A stretch of 61,059 nucleotides of DNA from Streptomyces sp. S3(2020) (GTDB lineage: Bacteria; Actinomycetota; Actinomycetes; Streptomycetales; Streptomycetaceae): contig NZ_JABERD010000037.1 in the NCBI RefSeq assembly GCF_013044505.1, positions 1 to 61,059 of the forward strand. Direction: 5' to 3'. The translations under genes and the position numbers were made by a program. Below the pieces are notes generated by a model. It ran no database searches. It saw only the letters and a program-made list of their open reading frames with translations, and was not told the origin of the DNA. The first letter of the stretch is position 1. Every line of letters begins with the position of its first letter. This document shows positions 9,164 to 17,144 of the stretch, one piece after another.

Positions 9164-9311
9164 GCCCGCGTCGCCGTCTGAGGGTCGGGCCCGCGTCGCC
9201 GCCTGAGGGTCGAGCCCGCGTCGCCGCCTGAGGCGCGGGCCTACGTCGCCGTCTGAGGTGCGGGCCCGCGTCGCCGTCTGGGGGGCGGGCTCGTGCCGTC
9301 TGGGGGGTTCG
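9164..9311. repeat. 25-bp tandem repeat, five full copies plus a partial one
   Basis: Five head-to-tail units with a strict 25-bp period start at 9164, 9189, 9214, 9239 and 9264, each close to GCCCGCGTCGCCGTCTGAGG plus five bases. A sixth, shortened unit starts at 9289. The array begins only five bases after the DUF4328 stop codon, and the end of that gene (GCCTGAGG) resembles the unit. A 25-bp period is not a multiple of three, so this is not a coding repeat. Confidence 0.9.
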
Positions 9312-9355
9312 TGTCGCCTTGGCCTGGGGCACCGGCCCTCGCCTCAGCCTTGGGG

Positions 9356-10125
9356 GGTGCTCCGGTCTGCGCCGGAGGGTGGGGTTCGCGTCGTCTGGTA
9401 GAGGGTCCGTTGGGCTTCCGCCTGGGGTGCTGGCTCTCGCTTCCGTCTTGGGGGGTGCTCCGGTCTGCGCCGGAGGGTGGGGTTCGCGTCGTCCGGGAGG
9501 GGGTTCGCTGGGCTTCCGCCTGGGGTGTCGGCTCTCGCCTCCGTCTTGGGGGCCGCTCCTGTCGCCGTCGGAGGGCCAGCCCGCGTGGTCGCCAGAGGGT
9601 GGGGTCCGCGCCGTCTGAGGGATTCGGTTCGCCTCGGCCTGGGGTGCCGGCTCTCGCTTCCGTCTTGGGGGGTGCTCCGGTCTGCGCCGGAGGGCGGGGT
9701 CCGCGTCTTCCGGGAGGGGGTCCGCCTGGCCTCCGTCTGGGGTGCCGCCGCTCGCCTCCGTCTTGGGGGTCGCTCCGGCCTGCGCCTGCGGGTGGGCGTG
9801 TCGTCTGAGGGGTTTGCTTCGCCTCCGTCTGGGTGTGGCTCTCGCTCCGTCCTGGGGGGGGCGCCCCTGTGTGCCGCCGGAGGGGCACCCGCGTTGCTGC
9901 TGGAGGGTGGGGCCGTGCCGTCTGAGGGGTTCGCTTTGCTTCTGTCTGGGGTGCTGGCTGTCGCCTCCGTCCTGAGGGGCGCCCCTGTGTGCCGCCGGAG
10001 GGGCACCCGCGTTGCTGCTGGAGGGTGGGGCCGTGCCGTCTGAGGGGTTCGCTTCGCCTCTGCCTAGGGCGCAGGCCCTCGCCCCGTCCTGAGAGTCGCC
10101 CCCGCCCCCGCCGGAGGAACCGAGC
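9356..10125. repeat. Degenerate long tandem repeat (98- and 118-bp units)
   Basis: Seven successive units begin with a CTCCGGTCTGCGCCGGAGG-like hairpin and end with CTCGC(T/C)TCCGTC(T/C)TGGGG. Starts are near 9356, 9454, 9552, 9671, 9769, 9859 and 9978, so spacing is 98, 98, 119, 98, 90 and 119 bases. The long units carry an extra block of about 20 bases. The last two units share about 75 almost identical bases at an offset of 118. Open frames in this region encode only Pro/Arg/Thr/Gly-rich low-complexity strings and lack credible starts. No gene is supported between 9159 and 10240. Confidence 0.85.
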
Positions 10126-10240
10126 GGCCTGCACAGGGGTGCGGCTGAAGGGGTGGATTGTCCGATACGGCTGCGAACTGCCGTACGACTGTGGTGTATT
10201 CGGCCCCGAGCCGCAGCCGAGACGCCGGGGGGAGCCGGGA

Positions 10241-10744
10241 ATGGGCTACTGGGGGTATTTCGTCGTGGGTCGCAGTGAGCGGCCGCTCGGGGAGTTGGAC
10301 GCGCTGGCGGGGGCCGAGGGGCTGACCCTGCGGGCGGAGGCGTCCGGGGGATGGCAGGTGTGGGAGTACCCGAGCGGGGAGGGGGACGTCGGGTCCATGA
10401 ACTCCCTGGCCCGGGAGACCGGGGCGCCCGCGCTCTTCGGGTACGTGATGGACAGCGACTGCGTGGTCGTGGAGGCGGCCGGGCCGCAGAGCGGGGCCTG
10501 GACGACCTGTCTGGCGCGGACCGCGATGGCCAGGTACATCGGCGCAGGCAACGAGGACCTCACCCTGGAGGACTACTTCCTGGAACCGCGGGACGCCGCC
10601 GAACGGGCCGTCTCCTGGGCCAAGGAGGCCGGGCACGCCGTCGTGGCCGAGCGGCTGGTGGAGGTACTGACCGCGGACCCCGACCCATTGGCCGAAAACC
10701 TGTTCTTCCGGCTGCTCGACCGACTCGCCGTGGTCCCGCTGTGA
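10241..10744 (+). CDS. Conserved hypothetical protein (MGYWGYFVVGR type)
   Basis: A 167-residue soluble acidic protein, with ATG preceded by GGGGGAG. The N-terminus MGYWGYFVVGRSERPL and central GSMNSLARETGAPALFGYVM are what I would expect of a Streptomyces-restricted family, but I cannot name a function. There are no membrane segments and no metal-binding motif. It is separated from the next gene, on the same strand, by 75 bases. Codon usage is typical of the genome, unlike the repeat region just upstream. Confidence 0.7.
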   Translation: MGYWGYFVVGRSERPLGELDALAGAEGLTLRAEASGGWQVWEYPSGEGDVGSMNSLARETGAPALFGYVMDSDCVVVEAAGPQSGAWTTCLARTAMARYIGAGNEDLTLEDYFLEPRDAAERAVSWAKEAGHAVVAERLVEVLTADPDPLAENLFFRLLDRLAVVPL

Positions 10745-10819
10745 CACTCCGGCGCCGTCGCACGCAGTAAGGGGAAGTGCGGGCTCCGTCAGGGAAGCCG
10801 CAGGCTAGGGAGGCGTGGG

Positions 10820-11368
10820 ATGAGTCTGGTGGAGCTGATCGCACAGGCCGACGAACGCGGACTGGCCGCCAGCGGGTTGGCTTGTTTGGACCGGTGCGTG
10901 CCCCTGCTGGGCGGGGACGACGAACTCCTGCGACCGCTGTGGGCGAGCCTCGCCGACACCGGCGACTGGGGTGCGGGTCTGGAGGCCGCGCGCGGCAAAC
11001 TCGGTGGCGGGGACGAGGCCGCCGAGGACGAGGCCGCCGTGCTCGCCCGCCGGATGCTCGACGCCGCGCCCGCCACACCGGACGCCGCCGAGGTACGGGT
11101 GTGGGCCGACGCCTGCTCCGTCGCCTCGCTCCAGATCCACCGCCTCCTCGACCCCGCCGCCGACGACGCCCCTCTCGACGCCCGCCGCGAAGGCCGCACG
11201 CAGGGCATGCCCCCGCTCGTCGCCGCCGAACTGCGCCGCCAGGTCACCGTCCTGGAGGTACTCGCCGGGCACGGCACGGCCGGGTTGCGGCGGGCGCTGG
11301 AGGTGTCGGTGGAGGGCCGGCGGGTGTTGCGGGCGGTGGTGTCACGGCGCGCTCGCGGGCGGAGTTGA
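10820..11368 (+). CDS. Conserved hypothetical alpha-helical protein
   Basis: A 182-residue Ala/Arg/Asp-rich, mostly helical protein beginning MSLVELIAQADERGLAASGL, with GGGAGGCG-type Shine-Dalgarno sequence near the ATG. Two stretches, DEAAEDEAAVLARRMLD and LRRQVTVLEVLAGHGTAGLR, look like amphipathic helices. There is no signal peptide or recognisable catalytic motif. It may be co-transcribed with the gene ending at 10744. Function unknown. Confidence 0.65.
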   Translation: MSLVELIAQADERGLAASGLACLDRCVPLLGGDDELLRPLWASLADTGDWGAGLEAARGKLGGGDEAAEDEAAVLARRMLDAAPATPDAAEVRVWADACSVASLQIHRLLDPAADDAPLDARREGRTQGMPPLVAAELRRQVTVLEVLAGHGTAGLRRALEVSVEGRRVLRAVVSRRARGRS

Positions 11369-11446
11369 GGGACCGGAGACGGGTCGGATACGGACCGGAG
11401 ACGGACCGGAAGGTGAGAGGGGCGGCCCCCCGGGCCACTCCGCGGC

Positions 11447-11932
11447 TCACAGGACCAGCCACTTCACCACCGCGTCGCCGTACTGCGCCGTCTGCCCGTA
11501 GAACGCCGTGAGATCCCGGTGGGCCGCCGCGAACGCGCCGCGCACCTCCGGCTCCGCGTCCTGGCCCTCGTAGGGCTTCAGCAGGTCGGCGCGCGCGTTC
11601 CGCCACAGCGCCTCGAAGTCGGCGGTGGCGAGATACGCGGCGACGCGGTTCGTCTGGGCCGCGGTCAGCAGCTGGAACGGTGGTGACGACGGGTCGCGGT
11701 GCGGTATCCGCCGGCCCCCGAGGACCACCTGCGTGTGCGGGCCCTCGCCGGGCAGCGCGTCGGCGTACAGGTGCTCATGGTCGAGGTAGCCGCCGTCCAG
11801 CACCTCTTCCCGGTGACGGCCGATCCGCTCCCGTACGGCGTCCCAGCCGTCCTCGAAGAGCTTCTCCAGCCAGGCCGGGCTGTTGCGCAGTGCGGCGGGC
11901 GGAATGGCGCGGAAGTGGAAGTACATGCTCAT
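11447..11932 (-). CDS. DUF1877-family protein (YfbM-like)
   Basis: A 161-residue protein recognised from its start MSMYFHFRAIPPAALRNSPA and the YLDHEHLYADALPGEG and GGRRIPHRDPSSPPFQLLTA segments, which follow the YfbM/DUF1877 pattern of small cytoplasmic proteins of unknown role. The chosen ATG removes 12 unsupported residues; there is no strong Shine-Dalgarno. It converges with the upstream plus-strand hypothetical gene and diverges from the next pair. Confidence 0.75.
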   Translation of the reverse strand: MSMYFHFRAIPPAALRNSPAWLEKLFEDGWDAVRERIGRHREEVLDGGYLDHEHLYADALPGEGPHTQVVLGGRRIPHRDPSSPPFQLLTAAQTNRVAAYLATADFEALWRNARADLLKPYEGQDAEPEVRGAFAAAHRDLTAFYGQTAQYGDAVVKWLVL

Positions 11933-12109
11933 CAGTGACAGGAGCGCACGGGAGCGGCGAACCGTCACTCCCGGGCAGAACGCGCACCTGGGAGCGGACT
12001 GTGACCGTCATGGGGCGGAGGTGGGGCGAAGGTGGGGCGGTCCTGCGCCGGTATCGGGATCGGGCCGGAAACGGGTGACGAACCGGCTCTCCCGCACGCT
12101 CTTGGGGAT

Positions 12110-12541
12110 GTGACGACCCATGCGATGACACAGATGACACGGATGGCACAGACGACCCCGCAGTCGGCCAGGCCCCCCGCGGCGACGAAGCCGATGCGAT
12201 GGGCGGCGGACGCGGTGGCGACGATGCGCGAGGGCGCGCGGGTACGGCTCGACTACTCGGCGCAGAGTCTGTGGCGCGTCGACCGGATGGTCGAGGACCT
12301 GCGGCGCGAGGGCACACCGTACGCCGCCGTCGAAGCGGTGCTGCGCGGCTTCGGCGCGTACGCGGGTGAGGTGATCGTCCGTCAGTCCGGTGCCGAATGG
12401 TGGGCGAGCGGGGGTGACCACTGGATCCGTACGCCCGACGGGCTGCTGTGGGATCCGATGGACGAGGCCCGGAGGTGCTTCGCCGGGCACGGTTCGCTGC
12501 GGTTGCTGTGCCGGGACGCGACAGGCGCCGCCCGGCCGTAG
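12110..12541 (+). CDS. Conserved hypothetical, first of a paralogous pair
   Basis: About 143 residues. The core reads VRLDYSAQSLWRVDRMVEDL, then GFGAYAGEVIVRQSGAEWW and TPDGLLWDPMDEARRCF. The same LDYS, VD, GAYxGEVxVR and PDGxxWxP spacing is present in the neighbour at 12661, so the two arose by tandem duplication. The pattern resembles DUF3806-like domains of unknown function. The start is uncertain: GTG at 12110 or ATG at 12125, and the GGGGA before them is poorly placed for either. Confidence 0.65.
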   Translation: MTTHAMTQMTRMAQTTPQSARPPAATKPMRWAADAVATMREGARVRLDYSAQSLWRVDRMVEDLRREGTPYAAVEAVLRGFGAYAGEVIVRQSGAEWWASGGDHWIRTPDGLLWDPMDEARRCFAGHGSLRLLCRDATGAARP

Positions 12542-12660
12542 CACCGTTCCCGGCGTCCTCGTGCCGTACGGCGAAGAGTCACTCCCGTGACCTGTGATGT
12601 TCCCGGGGCGGCATCCGCTGGGACAGCGGGGAGTGCAAGCCGAACGAAGGGGTGGGGTCC

Positions 12661-13107
12661 ATGGAGAAGCAGGCCGAACGGGTGCCGTGCGCGAGCGGGA
12701 TGCGGGCACGGGCGGCGGAGTTCGTCGCCGGGATCACCGCCCGCAACCGGCTGCCGCTGGACTACTCCGTGGCCAGTCTGCGGGTCGTCGACTTCCTGGT
12801 CGACGGCTTGCGCAAGGGCGGCGCCGACCGGGAGCGGGCGCGCGGACCGCTGCTCGCGCTGGGTGCCTACGTCGGTGAGGTGCTGGTGCGCCGGGCGGGC
12901 GCGGTGTGGGTCGATCTGGACGAGGCGCAGCGCGGGTACTTCGGCCAGCCGGTCGGCGTCCGGATGCCCGACGGCCGGGTCTGGAACCCCCTCGGCAAGG
13001 TCCTCAACCGCTTCGAGGCGGGCGGCCCCGAGGAGTCCCTCCAGACCTTCTACCTGACCCTGCACGGGCGGGCCCGGCACCGCCGCGGCGTCCGGACCGC
13101 CACCTGA
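12661..13107 (+). CDS. Conserved hypothetical, second of a paralogous pair
   Basis: A 148-residue paralogue of the gene ending at 12541. Shared landmarks are LDYSVASLRVVDFLVDGLRK, LGAYVGEVLVRRAGAVWVD and RMPDGRVWNPLGKVLNRFE. The ATG at 12661 is placed eight bases after AAGGGG; an in-frame GTG three codons earlier is less well spaced. There are no membrane segments. Function unknown. The two genes are 119 bases apart on the same strand and could share a transcript. Confidence 0.7.
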   Translation: MEKQAERVPCASGMRARAAEFVAGITARNRLPLDYSVASLRVVDFLVDGLRKGGADRERARGPLLALGAYVGEVLVRRAGAVWVDLDEAQRGYFGQPVGVRMPDGRVWNPLGKVLNRFEAGGPEESLQTFYLTLHGRARHRRGVRTAT

Positions 13108-13244
13108 CCGTGCCGTGGACGCGCTGCACGCGCTGCACGCGGTGGCCGAGGGGAAGCCCGCCGTCTTCGCGACACGCGGGGCGCAGTGACACATCCGTGG
13201 CGTCCGGCGCTGTTGACCGTGGGGGAACCCCGCAAGGGCGGCCA

Positions 13245-13276
13245 TGCCGAACGGTGTCGAACATTGCCGAACGGTG
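13245..13276 (+). promoter_or_regulatory. Direct repeat TGCCGAACGGTG, candidate operator
   Basis: Two exact copies of TGCCGAACGGTG, at 13245-13256 and 13265-13276, are spaced 20 bases start to start, about two helical turns. They lie 65-95 bases upstream of the first ECF sigma gene in an otherwise gene-free stretch. This is the geometry of a dimeric activator site or tandem operator. The regulator is unknown. Confidence 0.45.
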
Positions 13277-13340
13277 ACGGACCGCCACGAAACGGTACGG
13301 ACGAGGACAGTTCTTGGGTCGAGGAGGGGAACCCCGCCGC

Positions 13341-13931
13341 GTGCAGGCGTACGACGGGGAGCTCGGCGCGGCGGTCGCGCGGGCCCAGGAAGGCGACGAG
13401 GCCGCCTTCGCGGTCGCGTACCGGCTCGTGCAGCCCGGTCTGCTCGGCTACCTCCGCGGGATCGTCGGCGACGACGCCGAGGACGTGGCCTCCGACGCCT
13501 GGCTGGAGATCGCCCGCGACCTCGGCCGCTTCAAGGGCGACGGGGCCGGCTTCCGCGGCTGGACCGCCACCATCGGCCGGCACCGGGCGCTGGACCATCT
13601 GCGCCGGCTGAGGGTGCGGCCCCGGTCGACGGCGCTGGAGCAGGACGTACTGGATCTGCCGGGCCCGCACAGCACCCACGACCAGGCACTGGAGTCGATC
13701 TCCACGGACCACGCCCTCGAACTGGTCCGGGGCCTGCCCCGCGATCAGGCGGAGGCCGTGCTGCTGCGGGTGGTCGTCGGTCTCGACGGTCCCGCCGCCG
13801 CCCGCGTCCTCGGCAAGCGGCCGGGCGCGGTGCGTACCGCCGCCTACCGGGGCCTGAAGCGTCTGGCCCAGCAGCTGGGCGTCGAGAGTGTGACGGATGA
13901 CGATCCCCGAACGCTGGGGGAGTCGAAGTAG
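13341..13931 (+). CDS. ECF-type RNA polymerase sigma factor (module 1)
   Basis: A 196-residue sigma-70 family protein with region 2 and region 4 only. Region 2 is seen in AFAVAYRLVQPGLLGYLRGI, DAEDVASDAWLEIARDLGRF and FRGWTATIGRHRALDHLRR. Region 4 is LPRDQAEAVLLRVVVGLDG through KRPGAVRTAAYRGLKRL, a helix-turn-helix. The GTG at 13341 follows GGAGGGG. Its stop TAG overlaps the GTG of the next gene by one base, so the partner is translationally coupled. It is a close paralogue of the sigma gene at 15213. The target promoters are unknown. Confidence 0.9.
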   Translation: MQAYDGELGAAVARAQEGDEAAFAVAYRLVQPGLLGYLRGIVGDDAEDVASDAWLEIARDLGRFKGDGAGFRGWTATIGRHRALDHLRRLRVRPRSTALEQDVLDLPGPHSTHDQALESISTDHALELVRGLPRDQAEAVLLRVVVGLDGPAAARVLGKRPGAVRTAAYRGLKRLAQQLGVESVTDDDPRTLGESK

Positions 13932-14650
13932 TGAGAGACGACGACGGCGGCGGCAGGCCGGACAGGAACAGGGCCGGGACAGGGACGGGAACGGGCATGG
14001 GTGAAGGGCGGAGCGGCGGCGGGGCCGACGGTCTGGAGACACTGCTCGCCGCCGCCATGCGCGAGGACGTCGCCTTGCGCGAGGACCGCGCCGGTGACGA
14101 CGGCGAGCGCCAGGCCGTCGCCGCGTTCCGGGCCGCCCGTGACGCCGGGGCGCACCGGGCCCGCACCCGCCGCCGGGACGACTGGCGGCCCCGCGAGCAG
14201 CGCCGGCTGTCCCGCTCCCTGCGGACCACGCTCTCCGTCTTCCTGGCCAGCCTCACCCTCGGCGGCGTCGCGTTCGCCACGATCGGCACGGACGGCTCGT
14301 CGCCCGAGGCCGGGAAGAACGACACGCCCCGCCCACAGGCCTCCGCCCCCGTACGGCAGCCGAGCGCCCCCGCCACTGCCACCGAAAGCCCTGCCGCGCG
14401 GCCCGACCGCCCGGTCACCGCCCAGGACACCGAGGCCCACTGCCGTGCCTACGACAAGGTCCGAGGCCGCGGCAACGCGCTGGACTCCACGGCCTGGCAG
14501 CGGCTCGTGGCCGCGGCGGGTGGCGAGGGAAACATCGCGCAGTACTGCGCCGGCCAGCTGTCCCAGGACAAGAAGCAGGACCAGACGACGGACGCGCCCG
14601 GCAAGAGCGAGAAGAACACCGACAACCCGGCCGCCAAGAAGAAGCAGTAG
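13931..14650 (+). CDS. Membrane-anchored sigma partner (module 1), putative anti-sigma
   Basis: A 239-residue protein with a cytoplasmic N-terminal half (about 1-95), one membrane helix (SLRTTLSVFLASLTLGGVAF, about 97-117), a Pro/Ala/Thr-rich linker and an extracytoplasmic domain. The latter contains CRAYDKVRG ... RLVAAAGGEGNIAQYCAG, with two cysteines and a YCxG signature shared with the partner at 15875. The N-terminal AAFRAARDAGA helix is also shared. The topology and coupling to the ECF gene suggest an anti-sigma or sensor, but no zinc-binding anti-sigma motif (HxxxCxxC) is present. Confidence 0.75.
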   Translation: MRDDDGGGRPDRNRAGTGTGTGMGEGRSGGGADGLETLLAAAMREDVALREDRAGDDGERQAVAAFRAARDAGAHRARTRRRDDWRPREQRRLSRSLRTTLSVFLASLTLGGVAFATIGTDGSSPEAGKNDTPRPQASAPVRQPSAPATATESPAARPDRPVTAQDTEAHCRAYDKVRGRGNALDSTAWQRLVAAAGGEGNIAQYCAGQLSQDKKQDQTTDAPGKSEKNTDNPAAKKKQ

Positions 14651-14670
14651 CCCCATGCGAGAGATCTCCC

Positions 14671-14928
14671 ATGAGTACGTTGCCGGATGACGCGGTGATG
14701 GTTCTCGACCGTGACGGAGCGCTGACGGCCTTTCGGTCCACGAGCGTGGCAGAGGAATGGCTTGAGGCACTCGACGTCGCGGACGACGAGTACCCGGAGG
14801 AGAAGACGGAACGGGCGGCCAGGGACGTGCTGGAACGGCAGGTCGCCGCCTACTGGGATCGGCAGGGACGGGGTCCGGGCGACGCGCCTGGAATCGCGGA
14901 GACGGCAGTGCTCCTGCTGCAGGCGTAG
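14671..14928 (+). CDS. Small acidic conserved hypothetical protein
   Basis: 85 residues beginning MSTLPDDAVMVLDRDGALTA, with a helical Glu/Asp-rich body (EEWLEALDVADDEYPEEKTE) and ending LLLQA. It sits between the two sigma/partner modules, 20 bases after the first partner, so it probably belongs to that transcript, which ends at the hairpin just downstream. I do not recognise the family and cannot assign a role. Confidence 0.65.
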   Translation: MSTLPDDAVMVLDRDGALTAFRSTSVAEEWLEALDVADDEYPEEKTERAARDVLERQVAAYWDRQGRGPGDAPGIAETAVLLLQA

Positions 14929-14940
14929 GTGGCACGCGGA

Positions 14941-14984
14941 GACGGCCGGGGCCGCCACCCCCCACAGGAGAGGCCCCGGCCGTC
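14941..14984 (+). terminator. Hairpin terminator after sigma module 1
   Basis: A perfect 13-bp inverted repeat, GACGGCCGGGGCC with GGCCCCGGCCGTC and an 18-base loop, lies 12 bases after the 85-residue gene. It separates the two sigma modules into distinct transcripts. Confidence 0.75.
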
Positions 14985-15212
14985 GCGCGGCACGGGCCGC
15001 GCGGCGACCCGTACTTCCTACAGCGCCATGGATGCGTTTTCTGTCACACCCGGGGGAGTACCCGCCCCGTCACGAGGTAGTTGCATCTTGTACGGACATG
15101 GACGAGCAGCGGTTTCAGGTCGTAACGTGCCTTTCGCGCCGAGCGCGGAAGCGAGAGATCACCGCAATCGCAGGCGGCCTCGGGGCCGCGACCATCGACT
15201 GAGGAACCATGC

Positions 15213-15875
15213 GTGCTGGGGGATGACGCGGAGCTGACCGCCGCGGTGCTTGCAGCACAGGACGGGGACGAGACCGCGTTCCGGACTGTGTACCGCGCCG
15301 TGCACCCACGGCTGCTCGGATACGTCCGGACGCTGGTCGGCGAGCCGGACGCCGAGGACGTCGCCTCCGAGGCGTGGTTGCAGATCGCGCGGGACCTGGA
15401 GCGGTTCAGCGGGGACGCGGACCGCTTTCGCGGCTGGGCCGCCCGTATCGCCCGTAACCGCGCCCTGGACCACATACGTATGCGCGGCCGCCGCCCCGCC
15501 ATCGGCGGCGACGAGACCGAGCTGACCGGGAAGGCCGGCGAGTCCGACACCGCGGGCGAGGCCATCGAGGCGCTGGCCACCGACAGCACCCTCTCCCTCA
15601 TCGCCCGTCTTCCGCAGGACCAGGCCGAGGCCGTCGTGCTGCGGGTGGTGGTGGGCCTCGACGCCAAGACCGCCGCCGAGACGCTGGGCAAGCGGCCGGG
15701 GGCCGTACGGACCGCAGCGCACCGGGGTCTGAAGAAGCTCGCCGAACTGCTCGGCGCCGATCTGGAGGCGGACGGTGTGCTCGACGCGCTCCCGCCCCAG
15801 CGAGAGCCGCACACGCGTGCGGTGTCGTCCGCGAGTGTGACGCATACGCGTCCGCGGACGCAGAAGGACATGTGA
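15213..15875 (+). CDS. ECF-type RNA polymerase sigma factor (module 2)
   Basis: A 220-residue paralogue of the sigma factor at 13341. Region 2 reads AFRTVYRAVHPRLLGYVRTL, DAEDVASEAWLQIARDLERF and FRGWAARIARNRALDHIRMR. Region 4 is LPQDQAEAVVLRVVVGLDAK followed by KRPGAVRTAAHRGLKKLAEL. A variable C-terminal tail of about 35 residues is added. The GTG at 15213 follows GAGGAA at good spacing. Its stop overlaps the partner start (ATGTGATG), so coupling is the same as in module 1. Confidence 0.9.
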   Translation: MLGDDAELTAAVLAAQDGDETAFRTVYRAVHPRLLGYVRTLVGEPDAEDVASEAWLQIARDLERFSGDADRFRGWAARIARNRALDHIRMRGRRPAIGGDETELTGKAGESDTAGEAIEALATDSTLSLIARLPQDQAEAVVLRVVVGLDAKTAAETLGKRPGAVRTAAHRGLKKLAELLGADLEADGVLDALPPQREPHTRAVSSASVTHTRPRTQKDM

Positions 15876-16945
15876 TGGCCGACAAGCAGTACGGGTGGCT
15901 GGACCGCGAAACGGCGGAGCGTTTGCTGCGCGGCGAGTCACTGGACAACGCTGTCGATGCCGCCGCCCGCGACGACGCCGAGCGCCTGGCCAAGACCCTC
16001 GGCGCACTCTCCGTCGAACCCCCGATGAGCAGCGCCGAACTCCCCGGCGAGGCCGCCGCGCTGGCCGCTTTCCGCAAGGCCCACGCGGACCGCGCCCCGG
16101 CTGCCGCCGCCCTCCACGCATCCTCCGCCACCTCCGGCCACACCCCCTCCACCGACGCCGGACTCATCCGTATCGGCGTCCCCGGCCACCGCACCCCGCC
16201 TCCCCGGCACCGGCGGCCCGTGCGGCTCGGGCTGGCTGCCGTGGTCGCCTTCGGGATGGTCGGCGGAGTGGCCGTGGCGGCCGCGACGGGAGTTCTGCCG
16301 AAGCCGTTCGGGAAGGACGAGCCGCGGCCCGGTGCCTCGGTGTCGGCCGCCGTGACCCCGGACCGTCCGGTGGTGTCGCCGTCGCCGGACGACGCGGCGC
16401 AGGGCGAGCCGTCGCCCGACGGCTCCAGCGGCGCCTCCCCCGATCAAGGCAGCCCGCGTACCGACGCGGGCGCCACGCCGGGCGCCGACCCGGGCTCCGG
16501 CGGACACGGCCGTACGGGCGGCTTCGGTGCCTGGTGGGACGGGGCCCCGGCGGCCTGCCGCGACCTGCGCGACGGCAAGCAGCTGTCCACCGACCGCAGA
16601 CGCGCCCTGGAGGGGCTGGCGGGCGGCTCCACGCACGTCGGGAAGTACTGCAAGGGCGTACTGAAGACCTCGGACGCTCAGGCCGGTCCGGGAGACGACC
16701 GCAAGGACTCGGACCAGGACTCGGACAACGACCGGGACGGCGGCGGCGGTCAGGGCGGTGACGACGAAAGCCACGACGGGGCCCCCGGCGGCAATGGGAA
16801 CGGCCACGGCAACGGCGGCGGCCACCACCCGAACGGGGGCCTCTCCACTCCCGAACCGTCCCCGTCGGACGAGACCACGCTGCAACCGAAACGGGCCGCA
16901 GCCGTCCCCGAACCGTCCCCCAACCCCTCGTACTCCGCCCTCTGA
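15875..16945 (+). CDS. Membrane-anchored sigma partner (module 2), putative anti-sigma
   Basis: 356 residues. The cytoplasmic part has the LRGESLDNAVDAAARDDAER helix and LAAFRKAHADRAP, which match module 1. One membrane helix (RLGLAAVVAFGMVGGVAVAA) is followed by a long Pro/Ser/Gly-rich linker and an external domain, CRDLRDGKQLSTDRR ... GLAGGSTHVGKYCKG, with the same paired cysteines as the other partner. The tail after about residue 255 is low complexity (Asp/Gly/His/Asn, then Pro/Ser), as in cell-wall-spanning regions. I chose ATG 15875, in TGATG overlap with the sigma stop and six bases after GAAGGA; GTG 15872 is possible. Confidence 0.72.
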   Translation: MADKQYGWLDRETAERLLRGESLDNAVDAAARDDAERLAKTLGALSVEPPMSSAELPGEAAALAAFRKAHADRAPAAAALHASSATSGHTPSTDAGLIRIGVPGHRTPPPRHRRPVRLGLAAVVAFGMVGGVAVAAATGVLPKPFGKDEPRPGASVSAAVTPDRPVVSPSPDDAAQGEPSPDGSSGASPDQGSPRTDAGATPGADPGSGGHGRTGGFGAWWDGAPAACRDLRDGKQLSTDRRRALEGLAGGSTHVGKYCKGVLKTSDAQAGPGDDRKDSDQDSDNDRDGGGGQGGDDESHDGAPGGNGNGHGNGGGHHPNGGLSTPEPSPSDETTLQPKRAAAVPEPSPNPSYSAL

Positions 16946-17144
16946 AACCCTCTGAACTGCATTTTCGCGGGGCGTTGAACTTTTTCCGCGACGGGTGTGA
17001 CATTTTCGGCCGCGGCGGCGCTGAGATGAGTGAGCCGACTGGTCATCGGCCGTCGCACAGAGCCGGGGTTCCCCCCGTACTCACGGCTCGTGCACCTCGG
17101 CGCGGGCGGGACACGTTCCCCCGGTCCCGCCCGCGCCCCACAGG

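Noticed and set aside
9164..10125. CRISPR array
   Set aside because: Units are contiguous and degenerate, with no unique spacers and no cas genes.
9241..10134. Long low-complexity open frames on both strands in the repeat region (up to 297 codons, Pro/Arg/Thr-rich)
   Set aside because: They arise from GC-rich repeats without stops, have no ribosome-binding sites and change frame between units of 98 and 118 bases.
13108..13190. Short open segment VDALHALHAVAEGKPAVFATRG after the second paralogue
   Set aside because: It has 24 codons, no Shine-Dalgarno and no recognisable family; it is probably chance in GC-rich DNA.
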